A stretch of 37,362 bases of DNA from Aureococcus anophagefferens (taxonomy: Eukaryota > Sar > Pelagophyceae > Pelagomonadales > Pelagomonadaceae), in NCBI RefSeq assembly GCF_000186865.1, contig NW_008705589.1, forward strand, positions 365,258-402,619, written 5' to 3'. Position 1 is the first letter of the stretch. The number at the start of each line of letters is the position of its first letter. A program made the position numbers and the translations under genes. Shown here piece after piece: positions 1 through 9,673 of the stretch. The notes beneath the pieces were generated by a model, which was not told the DNA's origin, did not search any database, and worked only from the letters and a program-made list of their open reading frames with translations.

Positions 1-1505
1 ACGCTTTTTGAAAGACGATTAATCGAGAAGTCCTTGGAGGCGTCGAAAGGTGTCTGCCCTGTCACGGGCAACGAACTGAGTGTGTCAGACTTGCTTCCGG
101 CAAGCCACAGCGTCGGTATTTTAGCGACCAGCCCTCTTCGCAAGACTGTAATTATTTGAGTCCGTAGGTTGAGGCGAATCTTGCGGTACGCCCGCGGCCG
201 TTGACAGCAACGTCGCTCCCGGGGATGCTAGCGATGTTTCAAAATGAATGGGATGATGTGATGCTGGAAACCCACGTTATCAAACAACAGCTTCACGCAA
301 CCCGCAAAGAACTCTCGCATGCACTTTACCAACACGATGCAGCGTGTCGTGTGATTGCGCGTCTTGTGAATGAGCGGGACGAGGCGCAGAGGCTCGTGGC
401 CGAACTGCAACGCAGTCTCGCAGGCAAGCTAACGTCGGAAGGAATCTCAAGCAACACACCGAATATTAGCAAGGATGGGCTAGGCCCTGAAGTCATCACG
501 CACTTGACAGATTTCTGGAAGAAAACATCCAGGTCACGCAAGAAACGACCGGTGTCAAGGCAACTGAGCCCTGCTGAAACAATAATTGGCTGGTCGAAGA
601 AGACGTCCATGGAATTGTTTAATTCAAATTCGGGTGCAACAGATGTCGCTATTTGCCAGCTTTCAGGTGCAATCGTCTGTGCTGGCGGAAAATCTGGTGT
701 TGCTTGGCTCGCCGCGGCCAGTGCCCCTGCCGCCACAAGTAAAGGTTGTGTTGCGGATACATGTTCCATCATTCCGGGTAGTGCATCCTCACCGGGCACG
801 GTATTTGCAACCTCAGGCGGCGACAAAATAACTCTCTGGAAAGCCAACGAGAAGGACCTCTCGACCGTTGCGTCTGTCAGAGTCCCTGGCGCTGCATCTG
901 TGGCAGCTCACCCAACAGGAAGCTACGCCGCAATTATTAGCAGCAATGCAAGCTGGGGTCTCGTGGCGTTTGGCACTGAGATGAGTACGCTACGCGAGCT
1001 AAGTCTGGTGATGCCTGATGATCCTAGCGAAGCTCCGTCTGCACCACTTAAGTTCCACCCAGACGGCCTCATTCTTGCAACGCCGACAACTTCATCGCAG
1101 GGGCATGTTGTCCGTATTTGGGATGTCAAAGAGCAGAAGAGTGTTCACGCTTTCGAAGGTCATTCGGCACCTGTCTCGTGCGTCGCCTTCTCAGAGAATG
1201 GCTATTACATGGCCTCCTCTTCTATCGATACCTCCGTCAAGATTTGGGACCTTCGTAAACTCATCGAATTAAAAACGATCAATAACTGTGATAGGGTAAC
1301 TGCCCTAGCCTTCGACCGCAGCGGCAAATACTTGGCTCACGCCTCTGCTACGCGCATTCAAATTCACGCGGTGAAGGAATGGAGCACACTGAGTGAACTT
1401 GAAGTGGATGGGCAGATTCGTGCGCTTGACTTTGGTATCGATGCAGAATTTGTCGCAGCTGCCTCTTCCAAGGGCAATCTCGACTTTTTCGGTTCGTGCA
1501 ACTAG
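1..1505 (+). CDS. PRP19: Pre-mRNA-processing factor 19 (U-box E3 ligase, WD40), 5' end cut off
   Basis: Prp19 is the spliceosome-associated ubiquitin ligase at the core of the Prp19/NineTeen complex, acting in the nucleus in splicing and DNA repair. Bases 1-115 encode the end of the U-box (LFERRLIEKS, CPVTGNELS); the window edge removes roughly the first 25 residues. A 92-nt GT-AG intron (116-207, GTATTT...GACAG) joins in phase 1 to the second exon, giving SVATSLPGML, the family's conserved stretch before EWDDVML. The coiled-coil tetramerisation region follows (ELSHALYQHDAACRVIARL, almost identical across eukaryotes), then WD40 repeats including VRIWDVKEQ and VKIWDLRK with GH and SxD blade signatures. 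The stop is at 1503-1505. About 470 residues are visible against about 500 in animals and fungi, so only the start is missing. Identity is very secure; the intron join rests on phase and homology. Confidence 0.96.
116..207 (+). other. Intron in PRP19
   Basis: 92-nt GT-AG intron in phase 1, donor GTATTT and acceptor TTGACAG. Removing it restores the conserved S-V-A-T-S-L-P segment between U-box and coiled coil. Frame 1 hits a stop inside it, so it cannot be read through. Confidence 0.85.
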
Positions 1506-2224
1506 TACTAAAGCTTGGTGTGTTCGTCTCATACGCCCTTGCGTTCGCCTTACACTTTGCTTGATGAGAGAATTTAGCACCAGGCTACGCGAGAGCTTCT
1601 CTTCAAGCACAGAAAGCAGCCCCTGGGGCTGACGGACCAGGGGCCGGCGTCGCTGGCCAGTGTGGAAAACAACTTTAGGACCTAGCCGGACCTAGCCCCG
1701 TCGACATAGCGATATGTTTGAAGCGTAGGGCAGTAACATATCCCGCCGGCGGGATATGTTAAGCGCCGTTAAACGCCGTTTAACATATCCCGCCGGCAGT
1801 ATAAGTCGGAACTAGTGGGAACCTAGGCCCCAAATAACGCGCTAATAACGCGTTATAAACCCCATAATAAACGCGGCCGAGGAACCCGCGTAATTTACGT
1901 AAATAACGCGGTCCATTTTTTTTTACTCAACTTTTTTTTTCTAGTCAAATCGACGCCGTTTGCATCTCGGACCCCCGGCGAAAACAAAAAAATAACATAA
2001 AAAAAAAGCTCCGCGTAAATAACGCGTAAATGACGCGTAAATAACGCCGTGGCGACGCTCACGTTATTAACGCCGTCGCGTAATTTTATACCTAGGTGGG
2101 AACTAGGGCAAATTTAAGGAGCTGGCATGGAGCAACTCATCACCTCTCTGCGGTCGCCCTGCGACTGAACTAGGTTCAAAACTCCCCCGCGCGCGCGACG
2201 ACGACGACGGTGGTGGTGGGGGCA

Positions 2225-2257
<33 letters not shown>

Positions 2258-2605
2258 ACCGACCAACCGACCGGCCCAGAAAATAGGTGCCAGGAACTCG
2301 CCCTGGACCCAGGGGAAGTCACCCGAGGCCCCCCCGAGTACGCCCAAGTAGGATTTAATCAAAGTTTACGCTCCTGCCGATACTTCCTCCGACCGACGAG
2401 AGTCTCGAGTGTATCCGCGGTTAATCTGGCTGAGACAGGATGGTGAAGAAAAGTCGAGCATCGGGGACGAGGCTATCGCCTTGCTTCAAATTACATGAAT
2501 CGATGGAAACAGGGACAATGGGAGTGAGCCAAGCCCTGTTCCACCAGCGTCATTGTTGAAATTATTTCACGCAATTATTTCATCTGCAATAGGTTCCAAC
2601 TACGG
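1506..2605. other. Intergenic region with palindromes, CG/AT short repeats and a GC-rich microsatellite
   Basis: No convincing gene in about 1.1 kb. It holds a perfect 26-bp palindrome (1735-1760) and a half copy (1782-1797). Bases 1830-2090 are a degenerate array of ATAACGCG / CGTAAATAACG words. Bases 2195-2265 are a GAC/GGT/GGC trinucleotide run. Open frames across the trinucleotide run are low-complexity artefacts. Confidence 0.7.
1735..1760. repeat. Perfect 26-bp palindrome, family P copy 1
   Basis: Arm AACATATCCCGCC is followed directly by its exact reverse complement. A half copy lies at 1782-1797 after the word CGCCGTTT. Identical or near-identical copies occur at 21065-21090 and 21291-21316, so this is a dispersed family and not a chance palindrome. 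Confidence 0.85.
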
Positions 2606-4358
2606 ATGCCGGTGGTTGGTGCCGAGAAGGAGGGCGGGTCGACCCGCGAGGAGACGGGGCTTCAGAGACCCCATTCCGCCCTGGTTCGCAAGCCCGAGCC
2701 AGGGGGGATCGGGCAAAGACCGCGGCCGCGGTCAGCGTCAGTGCGGCGACAGAGTCGGAGCGTGGCATTGCGGGAACTTTCACTGGTGCACGACCGGTGG
2801 AACAATCGACAGGAGCATCGGGGGACCGTGCGCGTGAGCTACCCGCGCGACGCAATTCGGCAGCCGACATCGGCTTGGCCGCAGCTTGTGGCCATGGACG
2901 CGGCCGCGCCACACCCACTGGAGCGGTGGTCGCCACGATTTGAGCGCGCGAAGCAGAAGCGTCTTCAGCATGAGTATAACAAGGCACAGAAGGCGCGCGT
3001 GGAGCTGCACCGACCCGAGCGAAGGCGCGCGGCGGAAGCGCGCTCCAAGCGAAGCAAGCTCTGGCTTGCCCGCGTCATCCACATTGGCCTTCGTGCATCC
3101 CTGCTCGCACATTGTCTCGGGGCGGATCGGAACCTCACCTGGGACGTTCCCTGGGACTGGGGTGACGACAGCAAGGATGGCGACAGCCAACTCTGCGTCG
3201 ATGACGACGCCAGTGGGGCACAACGTCAACGCCTAGAGCGTGGAGTATCGTTGGCGTCACTCGACGACCGTAGACGGAAATGTGACAAGATCAAGGAAAA
3301 GGAGAAGTGGCGGAACGAGCGTAGGCAGGAGTATATCGCAGCGGCCAAGGTAATCGCGCAATGGTCCTTCTGTTGCGTCTATCTTTTGCTCGAGTCCCCA
3401 CGCGACTGGCCTCCGGGCGACTGAGGCTTCGCTCACAGGTTCATTGCGATCAAATACCAGCGCGTCGTGGACAAGGCACGATGGGTGCCATTCCTGCTCG
3501 GCCGCTGCGTGCGGCGGATGGAAAGGGCGTTTCGCATCAAGTCTCGACGATGGGCGGCGGACCTGATCTCCTCCTTCCTCGTGTGTCCCGAGTCCTGGTA
3601 TGTCGCCCACCCGAGTTCAACGCGCGTAGGTGGAGACCAAACGCACGGGGGCCGTGGCGATCCGGAGGCTCCAGCGCAGCGTGCGTCGAGTCCAGACCGT
3701 CGTCCGCGTTTGGGGCGCGTGCCGCGCCGCACGCATCGTACTTCTTGACAAAGCATTTCAGCGACAAGAGCGACGCTACCGGGAGGAGCTCTTCGAAATC
3801 AATCGTGACGCGCAAGTACTTGCACTGGAGCGCATGCAGAAAAATCCCCTCTTCGGGGCACGTACCGTCCGTCTCTACACTGCCAACGCGCGCCTCAAGA
3901 AGCTCCTCAGCCTCCGGGGCAACAGCCATATCTCAACGCGTCTCCGTGCGCGGACGCAGGATACTAGCGCTCGCTGTGGGGCCGCGGACACGGACCTCCC
4001 CTCGATCGCCGACTCGCTAGAAGCAGACTCGCCCGGAATCGAGGACGGAGGTCGGCGCGAATACCGGTCGTGGAAGAAGCACGACCGTCGCCGATTCCTC
4101 GAGGATCTCCTAACGAAGCAGCGCAGAGCCCACCAGCTCCAGTCCGAAAAGGACTACTACGATGCGCTCCGGAACATGCACAAGGTCGACACCTCCGACG
4201 TGCGCAAGCTCCTCCTCCAGAAGTCAAACGATACCACGGAGCTCGACGCGCACATCCTCCTTTCCAAGCCCGACTGGATTGAGAGACACCCCCTCTTCTG
4301 CATGCTCACGAGGCGGGGTGGCGCCATCGAGGGGTGTCGGGCCGCCATCTGCCAGTAA
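2606..4358 (+). CDS. Uncharacterised basic helical protein with IQ-like segments (3 or more exons)
   Basis: I do not recognise this protein. Exon 1 starts at ATG 2606 and is very rich in Arg, Lys and Glu (KIKEKEKWRNERRQEY). The next exon encodes RWVPFLLGRCVRRMERAF, and the third encodes RRLQRSVRRVQTVVRVW and KAFQRQERRYREELFEI. These alternating aromatic, hydrophobic and basic stretches look like degenerate IQ or calmodulin-binding helices. The C-terminal third (DRRRFLEDLLTKQRR, KDYYDALRNMHKVD) is charged and helical, ending at a stop at 4356-4358. The best first junction is donor AAG|GTAATC at 3350 with acceptor ACCAG at 3460, both phase 0; 3331-3438 is an alternative. The second intron starts at 3598 (GTATGT) and ends at 3679 or 3667. 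No catalytic motif is visible. Good evidence that a gene exists, none for its function. Confidence 0.6.
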
Positions 4359-4636
4359 ATCCGCGAGTGTGATGGACAAAAGCTATCCGCCAGACAGTCT
4401 GATCAATGATCATCAATGATACTATGGATTTTTGACTACCACGAAATAAAAGTACGGGGGGGAGACGAGGGAGCCTTGGCGAGTTTTCTCTAGTTAGAAG
4501 AATATGAGAGTATCCCTAGCTAGGCCCCTCCTCTCTCCCCTCGTATCATCTGGGCCGGGTACGTCCGGAGAAGGCGCTGCCTTATTTGGCGAGACGCGCC
4601 GCGGGGCAACTATCCGTGGGGCAGCCGATACGATAG

Positions 4637-4693
4637 CTGGCAAGTAAAGACCATGCCTCTCTCTCTTTCGAAGCCTGAGTGGGGATCTGGCTG
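4637..4693 (+). repeat. Dispersed repeat H, copy 1
   Basis: About 55 bp starting CTGGCAAGTAAAGACCATG match 18214-18268 in inverted orientation with only a few substitutions and a small indel. Both copies end near GGGGATCTGGCTG. No terminal inverted repeat is visible. Confidence 0.75.
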
Positions 4694-4847
4694 GGAAGGG
4701 TAGTTATTTGGAACAGCATTTGTAACAGAATATCACGAGAGAGCCGTAAATTACATCAGGGATAATCCTCAGTATCAAACAGATGGTGGTCGAGCAGGCG
4801 AATTTCTATATACCAACTTGAAGTTCATCATGGCTTACGAGTTAGGA

Positions 4848-5087
4848 CCCAAAGCACCGCGGGGGCCACCCCGGGCCCAGTGAACCGCCTCCTAGGTGGT
4901 TGGGAAATGTTACCATCTCCTATGCGCTAAACGCTCTCTGTAGCGCGAAAATGCCTGACTGCAACCGGCTGGGGGAACGTTGGGGGAACCTCTCTGGGGC
5001 CGGTACCAGCCCACCACCCGCGTCCATAGGGACGCGCCGACGAGCCAGACAGTACTCACGGGGCGCGCAACTAAATAAGAGGAGTAG
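4848..5087 (+). repeat. Dispersed repeat A, copy 1 (split by about 115 bp)
   Basis: Blocks 4848-4880 and 4996-5087 match the continuous copy at 33500-33614 (CCCAAAGCACC..., then GGTACCAG..CCACCACCCG to AACTAAATAAG). The first copy carries about 115 extra bases between the blocks, so either an insertion happened here or a deletion occurred in the other copy. Confidence 0.8.
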
Positions 5088-5600
5088 GCTCCAGGACACG
5101 ACCGCGAACGAAGCCCGCGGCTTTGATTAATTCGATTTGCCGGGATTACCTACTCGATACGTAACGAACGCGCGCGCGCGCATGCGTGCAAAATGGACGG
5201 GAAATGGTCCAGTTTCCTTGAAAGTCGACAAAATTGCGAGCCGAAAGACGAGAATCACCCGGCTTTGATGCTTCTTGAATACCGGGACTGCGAAACCCAA
5301 ATGTAGACGTGTTTTTGGGGCCCCTGCCAGGTAAGAAAGTTTTCGTTTCTTCAACTTAGAATTCAACAAAAATTTGATTTCCCCACATTCTTTGATTTTT
5401 TGGCCCAGTGGAGCCGTTCCCCGGTGGATTTCAAAAACGGAATGCGACCCTGGTAAAGTGGGACCTAGATACACGCACAGCGGCCCAGAAGAGCCGCTGC
5501 TCGGAGCAGGCCGCACACACGGGGCGCTTACGTTAGCCTGGAGTACACGGCGGCGGAACCAATGCTTGGGTGCGTCAAGCTTCCCACGTTCGGCAGGTCC

Positions 5601-6056
5601 CTACTTGAGAGGGATGAACCGGGAGCTGTTTGTGCTCCCGATGCCCGGGCGCCCGTGGCGCACCGGCTTGTATGTGATCGAGAATTCCCCGAGATAGTGG
5701 CCGACCATCTCGGGCTTAATCTCGATGCCATTGAAGACCTTGCCGTTGTAAACACCGACGATGGAGCCGATCATTTCGGGCACAATGATCATGTCGCGCA
5801 GGTGCGTCTTCACGGGCTCGGGCTTGTCCATGGGCCCGCAGTTCTTCTTGGCCTTGCGAAGGCGTGCGATGAAGCGCTTGGGCTTGGATTTCAGACCGCG
5901 GTAGATGCGTCGCCGGGCGCGAGCGTGGATGAGCTTAGCGAATTCCTCGTGGTTGAGGTCTAACAGCTTCTCGAGCTCAATGCCGCGAAACGTGAACTTG
6001 CGGAAAGTGCGTTTCTTGCGCAAGGCCGCGGCGCGTTCCATCTCCGACTCGTCCAT
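5601..6056 (-). CDS. RPS15: 40S ribosomal protein S15 (uS19)
   Basis: uS19 sits in the head of the cytosolic small ribosomal subunit near the decoding site. The 151-residue product has the normal eukaryotic length and is uninterrupted. It starts [20 protein letters not shown], continues with ELEKLLDL and [11 protein letters not shown], then the family core [34 protein letters not shown] and [20 protein letters not shown], and ends NSSRFIPLK. The ATG at 6054-6056 is the only sensible start and the stop is at 5601-5603. No intron is needed. Codon use is strongly GC-ending, as expected for a highly expressed gene in this genome. The upstream flank to 6340 shows no element I can name. Identity is certain. 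Confidence 0.98.
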   Translation of the reverse strand: MDESEMERAAALRKKRTFRKFTFRGIELEKLLDLNHEEFAKLIHARARRRIYRGLKSKPKRFIARLRKAKKNCGPMDKPEPVKTHLRDMIIVPEMIGSIVGVYNGKVFNGIEIKPEMVGHYLGEFSITYKPVRHGRPGIGSTNSSRFIPLK

Positions 6057-6334
6057 GATTGCCTAAACGATTCGGGAATCAAACGAAGACGCAAAGTCAC
6101 CGCGAAGCGTGGAAAGGTGGGCGATCGCGATCCCACTAATGGCGCACGCGACTTAGCTGCCGCGCGACTCCATTCCGGCCTCGGACACCCAACGCGGAAG
6201 GGTTGGGAAAGTTGGGAGGTGGTAGGTAACAGACACGGCCGCAGGACGCGGGCGACAGACTTTTATCGGCGACCTCGTTGTCGCTCCTCGGCGAGCCGTA
6301 TCCTAGTTAGCGATTTTAGGCTGGCTCAGCCAAG

Positions 6335-6772
6335 CACAGAAGGGGCCCCTAGGCAACGCGCGGTCTGGGCGTCTTTCGCTAAGTCCCCGGGCAGTCTCCG
6401 CCAGGTCCTCCGGCGTCTCCGGCGCGTCTCGGAAGTCGCGTCTTGGCCGCGTCTGGGGCGTCTCGGCCGCGTCTGGCGGCGTCTGGCCGGCGTCTGGGCC
6501 GGCGTCCCGCGTCTGGGCTGCGTCTCTCGCGCGTCTCTCGCGTCCCGCGGGTCTGGCTTCGGTCCCGGGGTCGTCTTTCGTGGTCGTGGGTTCGGTCCTG
6601 GGGTGGTCTCTGGCGTCTTTTTTTTCGCGTCCCGGCCGCGTCCCGCGTCTCCGGCGCGTCTCGGCCGCGTCCCGGGGCGTCTTGGCCGCGTCCTGCCGCG
6701 TCCCGGAACTCGCGTCTCCCGCGTCTCGGCCGCGTCTGCAAGACGCAACGTTGCCTAGGGGCCCCTCACAGA
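6335..6772. mobile_element. Non-autonomous TIR element (MITE-like) with low-complexity interior
   Basis: An 18-bp terminal repeat AGGGGCCCCTAGGCAACG at 6341-6358 is matched by its exact reverse complement at 6749-6766. The element is flanked by a 6-bp direct repeat CACAGA (6335-6340 and 6767-6772), a probable target-site duplication. The 390-bp interior is an irregular array of words such as GCGTCTCGGCCGCGTC, with no transposase. Long open frames on both strands of the interior result from its stop-free composition. Confidence 0.8.
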
Positions 6773-7265
6773 GTGTAAGCCTAGTGTAGCCGGAATTGCC
6801 CTAGGTTGCCCTTCAAGGTTTACTTAGCTATAGGTTTACAGTGCAGTGGATATATGTTGGCTTAGTTGCTTACTTGTATCTTTTGGACGGGGATATCCGG
6901 GTGCGGTATCCTCTTCTTCAAGTTCAAGTTGCCAGTGTCTGGCGCGCAACGTGGCGCGACTCGTCACGGTCGCCGCCGAGCCCTGCAGCCGCGCCATACC
7001 CGCCTACGGGATGACGGACGCACCAAGCCGAAATACCCGGCATGGGAAACCGGACCCGGGTATATGCCGGTATATACCCATACCGGTATATACCCTCCGA
7101 AATACCCAGAGCTGTGGCGGGAGACTAGACCAGAATGACACGGCCCGGTGTGTTTACCACCATAGAGCTCAGGCTGCCATATTTAGCCCCATAACTTCAG
7201 ATGGACATCGATCTCGCCACTGGCATTTAAACCCCACTTCGAGTCACCCCCTTACTCTCACCTTC
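6773..7265. other. Intergenic region with GGTATATACC palindromes
   Basis: This is the 3' flank of UMP-CMP kinase. Around 7058-7098 there are clustered palindromic words (CCGGTATATACC, TACCCATACCGG). Bases 7131-7155 share a 25-nt identical word with 36074-36098. I see no gene. Confidence 0.5.
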
Positions 7266-7982
7266 TTATTCCTGGTATACCTCCAAGGCCTCGATGGCCG
7301 CTCTCGTGAGCCCCCAAACCTCATCGACGTCCCCAGCCGCGGGCACGGCGATGAGCTTCCCGCGTTTCTTGAAATGCTCGATGATTGGCCTCGTCGACTC
7401 CTCGTACGTCCTGAAGCGTTTTAGGGCAGCCTCTGCGTTATCATCACTCCGCCCGCTCGTTTCCCCGCGCTTCATAATACGTTCTTGCATGACATCATGG
7501 GAAACGTCGTAAAAGAGGACGCCTCCAACGTCCGTCACGTCCGACATGAGTTCGTCCCATCCCTCGAGATTGTCCGAGTTCCTCGGGAAGCCGTCGATCA
7601 CGAAGGTGTGCGCCACAGAGGCCTGCATAGCCTTGCGGATCAGGTTCAACGTCACGCGCACGGGCACAATCTTCCCCTCGGCGATGTAAGCCTCGATGAG
7701 TTCGCCGTCAGCGCTACCGGACGCGCGTTCCGCGCGCAGCAGATCACCCGCCGAGAGATGCACGAAGCCGAACTCCGCCTCGAGCTTGGCGCATTGCGTT
7801 CCCTTGCCTGCGCCGGGACCGCCGAGGCAAAAAAGCACACGAGCCTTGCGCGCATCTCCGTCGGCGCTCGAGTCGCGCGCGATCACGCGCGATCGCGGTT
7901 CATGCCTCGAAGACAAGGCCACTGGCCGCATCGCGCGCACGAGGGACGTCGCCGCGATCGTGAGCGTCAATTTACACCGCAT
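7266..7982 (-). CDS. UMP-CMP kinase (nucleoside monophosphate kinase)
   Basis: It transfers phosphate from ATP to UMP, CMP or dCMP in pyrimidine nucleotide synthesis. Visible motifs are the P-loop GGPGAGKGTQ (about residues 54-63), LSAGDLLRAE, the NMP-binding FVIDGFPRN, and the short lid RIMKRGETSGRSDDN, which is typical of UMP-CMP kinases and not of long-lid adenylate kinases. The C-terminus contains KRFRTYEESTRPIIEHF. The core is preceded by about 45 residues that are basic and contain few acidic residues (MRCKLTLTIAATSLVRAMR), which could be an organellar targeting peptide. ATG at 7980-7982 is chosen because the open frame extends upstream only to a GTG codon at 7994. There is no intron. 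The flank upstream of the start carries a motif shared with another gene (7995-8030). Confidence 0.93.
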   Translation of the reverse strand: MRCKLTLTIAATSLVRAMRPVALSSRHEPRSRVIARDSSADGDARKARVLFCLGGPGAGKGTQCAKLEAEFGFVHLSAGDLLRAERASGSADGELIEAYIAEGKIVPVRVTLNLIRKAMQASVAHTFVIDGFPRNSDNLEGWDELMSDVTDVGGVLFYDVSHDVMQERIMKRGETSGRSDDNAEAALKRFRTYEESTRPIIEHFKKRGKLIAVPAAGDVDEVWGLTRAAIEALEVYQE

Positions 7983-7994
7983 TCTCTTTTTCAC

Positions 7995-8030
7995 AGGCGG
8001 GGTTTGCTCCGCGACGGCGTCCGATGCCGA
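7995..8030 (-). promoter_or_regulatory. Shared upstream motif E, copy 1
   Basis: Read on the minus strand, GGAGCAAACCCCGCCT preceded by GGACGCCGTCG lies 13 nt upstream of the UMP-CMP kinase ATG. The same approximately 37-nt motif, with two single-base indels, lies 37 nt upstream of the SH3/J-domain gene start (18043-18080) in the same orientation relative to the gene. It could be a core promoter or 5' leader element. Two copies only, so this is inference. Confidence 0.45.
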
Positions 8031-8058
8031 GGGGGTTGACCGCCGGTATGCCTGGTAG

Positions 8059-8311
8059 TATGCGCCTACTATGCGGGTTTTATGCGGGTTTTATGCGGGT
8101 GGTATGCGGGTTTTATGCGGGTTTTATGCGGGTGGTATGCGGCTGCTATGCTGGTCGTATGCGGGTGGTATGCGGGTGGTATGCGGGTGGTATGCGGGTG
8201 GTATGCGGGTGGTATGCGGGTGGTATGCGGGTGGTATGCGGGTGGTATGCGGGTTTTATGCGGGTTGTATGCGGCTGCTATGCTGGTGGTATGCGCCTGC
8301 TATGCGGCGAC
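8059..8311. repeat. 11-bp minisatellite, 23 units
   Basis: Twenty-three contiguous 11-bp units of the form TATGCGGGTGG, with variants ending GGGTTT, GGCTGC, TGGTCG and GCCTGC. Eight identical units sit in the centre (8158-8245) and the variants cluster at the edges. A stray unit lies at 8359-8373. Because 11 is not a multiple of 3 and the unit contains no stop, all three forward frames are open with the same cyclic peptide; I do not regard it as coding. Confidence 0.95.
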
Positions 8312-8541
8312 CTCCGGCGGCCGTCGCCTGGGGTCGTCGACAGCGGTCGCCGGGCTGCTATGCTGGTGGTATGGCGGTAGCAGGCTTACCCTGTGATCAC
8401 AGGGCCGCAGAAAGCAGCGTTAGTGGTCCATAGCCCAGACTCGGGGTGTGAGTGTTATAGGATACGGGGGATACCGCCGGGGGTATCTCTGCCAGCGAGC
8501 CACTAGGGAGATCATAGTACAAAACTCTCTATCTCTCTAGC
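8312..8541. other. Flank with inverted copy of repeat B
   Basis: Bases about 8494-8541 (CTAGGGAGAT..., CTCTCTATCTCTCTAG) match 35869-35910 in inverted orientation. The short palindromic stretch GGGGGATACCGCCGGGGGTATC lies just before it at 8467-8488. No gene is seen. Confidence 0.5.
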
Positions 8542-8615
8542 CGCTCCGAGCTCGACAAGGTCCGCTACGAGCGCGAGCACGCCGAGTACCTCGCCAAGGG
8601 CGGCGCGGCGGAGTA
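8542..8615 (+). pseudogene. Orphan 3' exon fragment
   Basis: After the acceptor-like tract ATCTCTCTAG, a strongly codon-biased segment encodes RSELDKVRYEREHAEYLAKG and then GAAE and a TAA stop at 8613-8615. Nearly every codon ends in G or C, as in the real genes here. No compatible upstream exon is visible, since the upstream bases are repeat B and the minisatellite. It is either the last exon of a gene interrupted by repeats or a duplicated fragment. I do not recognise the product. Confidence 0.35.
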
Positions 8616-8821
8616 ACAAATCGAATTAGGGTCGTGCACCGGAGATGCTAAGACAGAGCCTCGGTGGGATTGGGTAACTAGGGAGGGCTGAGTGGGGTAT
8701 CTCGACGAACCGGCGGCTGGGCGAGGCTGTTCGCCTAGAGCACTAGAGCATTAAAGGAGAGCATCGTGACGCACTCACTTAGCTCATCCGAGGACGCCGG
8801 TCCCCCCTCACAAAGGTTAAT

Positions 8822-9473
8822 CTAGGACAGCTCGCGTCGGCGAAACGGCGCCACGGGGCGCGCGAGCATGCCCCCAAGCGCCAAAGCAACAGCAGCCATT
8901 GAAATTAAAAATAACATGAAGCCACGATGAAGGCCAACGGTTGTCAGCCGCGAGTTCAGCCGTCCTGCACAACGCTTCTGCTCGTGCATCGATGCAGCGA
9001 TGCTAAGATTTGGCGCTGCGCTCGATCTGTGGACCGTGCCGCGCCTCGGGGCCCGCAGCGAATCGCTCGGGAAACGCCATCGGTCGAAGGCGACCAACTT
9101 AGCTCGCGTCGGGGCAGCCCATGGATGATGAGAACGGCCATTGACGGTGAACGGCGGTCGATGGGGGGCCAACCTCGTACCAGGGGTCGAGCTGGCAGCG
9201 AGAGTGGGAGGTGACATCCCCTCGATTGTCCTTCTCGACTGGCCCGGCAAGGACTGCGCTGCCAGCTCGGAACATGCGTTCCGCGGTCAGCGCCGTGGCA
9301 TTCGCGACGCTCGCGCCTCTCGGAGTCGATGAGGTGATCTCGATCAAATCGACTCGAGCCGGAAAGCTGCCGCGAACGCATCTGATCGCCCTCATGACGA
9401 ACGATTCCCGACGCTCTGTGGCTCGAATTTGACTCAAAATCGGGTCAGGGGAAGCTGCCGCGCCTCGTCCCAC
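8822..9473 (-). CDS. Hypothetical protein with C-terminal transmembrane helix
   Basis: Not recognised. Frame 8822-9250 on the minus strand ends in a clear hydrophobic helix (FMLFLISMAAVALALGGML) followed by a short basic tail, as in a tail-anchored or type I membrane protein. An overlapping minus-strand segment, 9099-9473, reads plausibly as protein (RVDLIEITSSTPRGASVANA, VLAGPVEKDNRGDVTSHS) and could be an upstream exon, but I cannot place a junction. A second copy of the hydrophobic segment points the other way at 9674. Gene structure is uncertain. Confidence 0.25.
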
Positions 9474-9664
9474 CCCCTGAAGCGGTCCGTTTGCATCGCC
9501 TCACAATCGTCCGGATGTCGCGTCTTCGCATGTGCCTCGTCCATATGTTTGCGGACCTCAAAGCTGCTGGGATCGTTGCACATCGCTGCATATTCGCGGA
9601 GCGCGGGATGTCCAACCAGTTGACGAAGCATCGGCAGCTGACGAATGCGCTCGGATAGCTTCAC
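9434..9664 (-). CDS. Hypothetical fragment sharing a duplicated segment with 14102-14290
   Basis: The minus-strand frame encodes NDPSSFEVRKHMDEAHAKTR, then HPDDCEA and RFRGWDEARQLP. A related version (NDLSSFEGRT, VKTRHSGDC, FRGWNAARS) is encoded on the minus strand at 14102-14290. Conservation at protein level across about 45 residues suggests a real domain. There is no ATG at the start of this frame (GTG at 9664), so it is probably an internal exon or relic. Function unknown. Confidence 0.3.
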   Translation of the reverse strand: MKLSERIRQLPMLRQLVGHPALREYAAMCNDPSSFEVRKHMDEAHAKTRHPDDCEAMQTDRFRGWDEARQLPLTRF

Positions 9665-9673
9665 GTTGTCGTC

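Larger units (their letters stand above)
4359..5600. other. Intergenic region containing copies of two dispersed repeats
   Basis: No gene I can support. The stretch includes repeat H (4637-4693), a split copy of repeat A (4848-5087), a run of alternating CG at 5169-5180 and an AT-rich tail. Short open frames here lack codon bias or recognisable motifs. Confidence 0.6.

Noticed and set aside
5127..5516. 129-codon minus-strand frame
   Set aside because: No codon bias, no motif, and it overlaps intergenic sequence adjoining repeat A.
6117..6758. Long open frames on both strands
   Set aside because: They cover the low-complexity interior of the TIR element; the repeated words contain no stop codons.
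8059..8311. Possible CRISPR array
   Set aside because: Units are 11 bp, contiguous and without unique spacers, and the genome is eukaryotic.
8024..8433. Three overlapping frames encoding repeats of Met-Arg-Val-Val-Cys-Gly
   Set aside because: Product of the 11-bp minisatellite; the same peptide appears in every frame.
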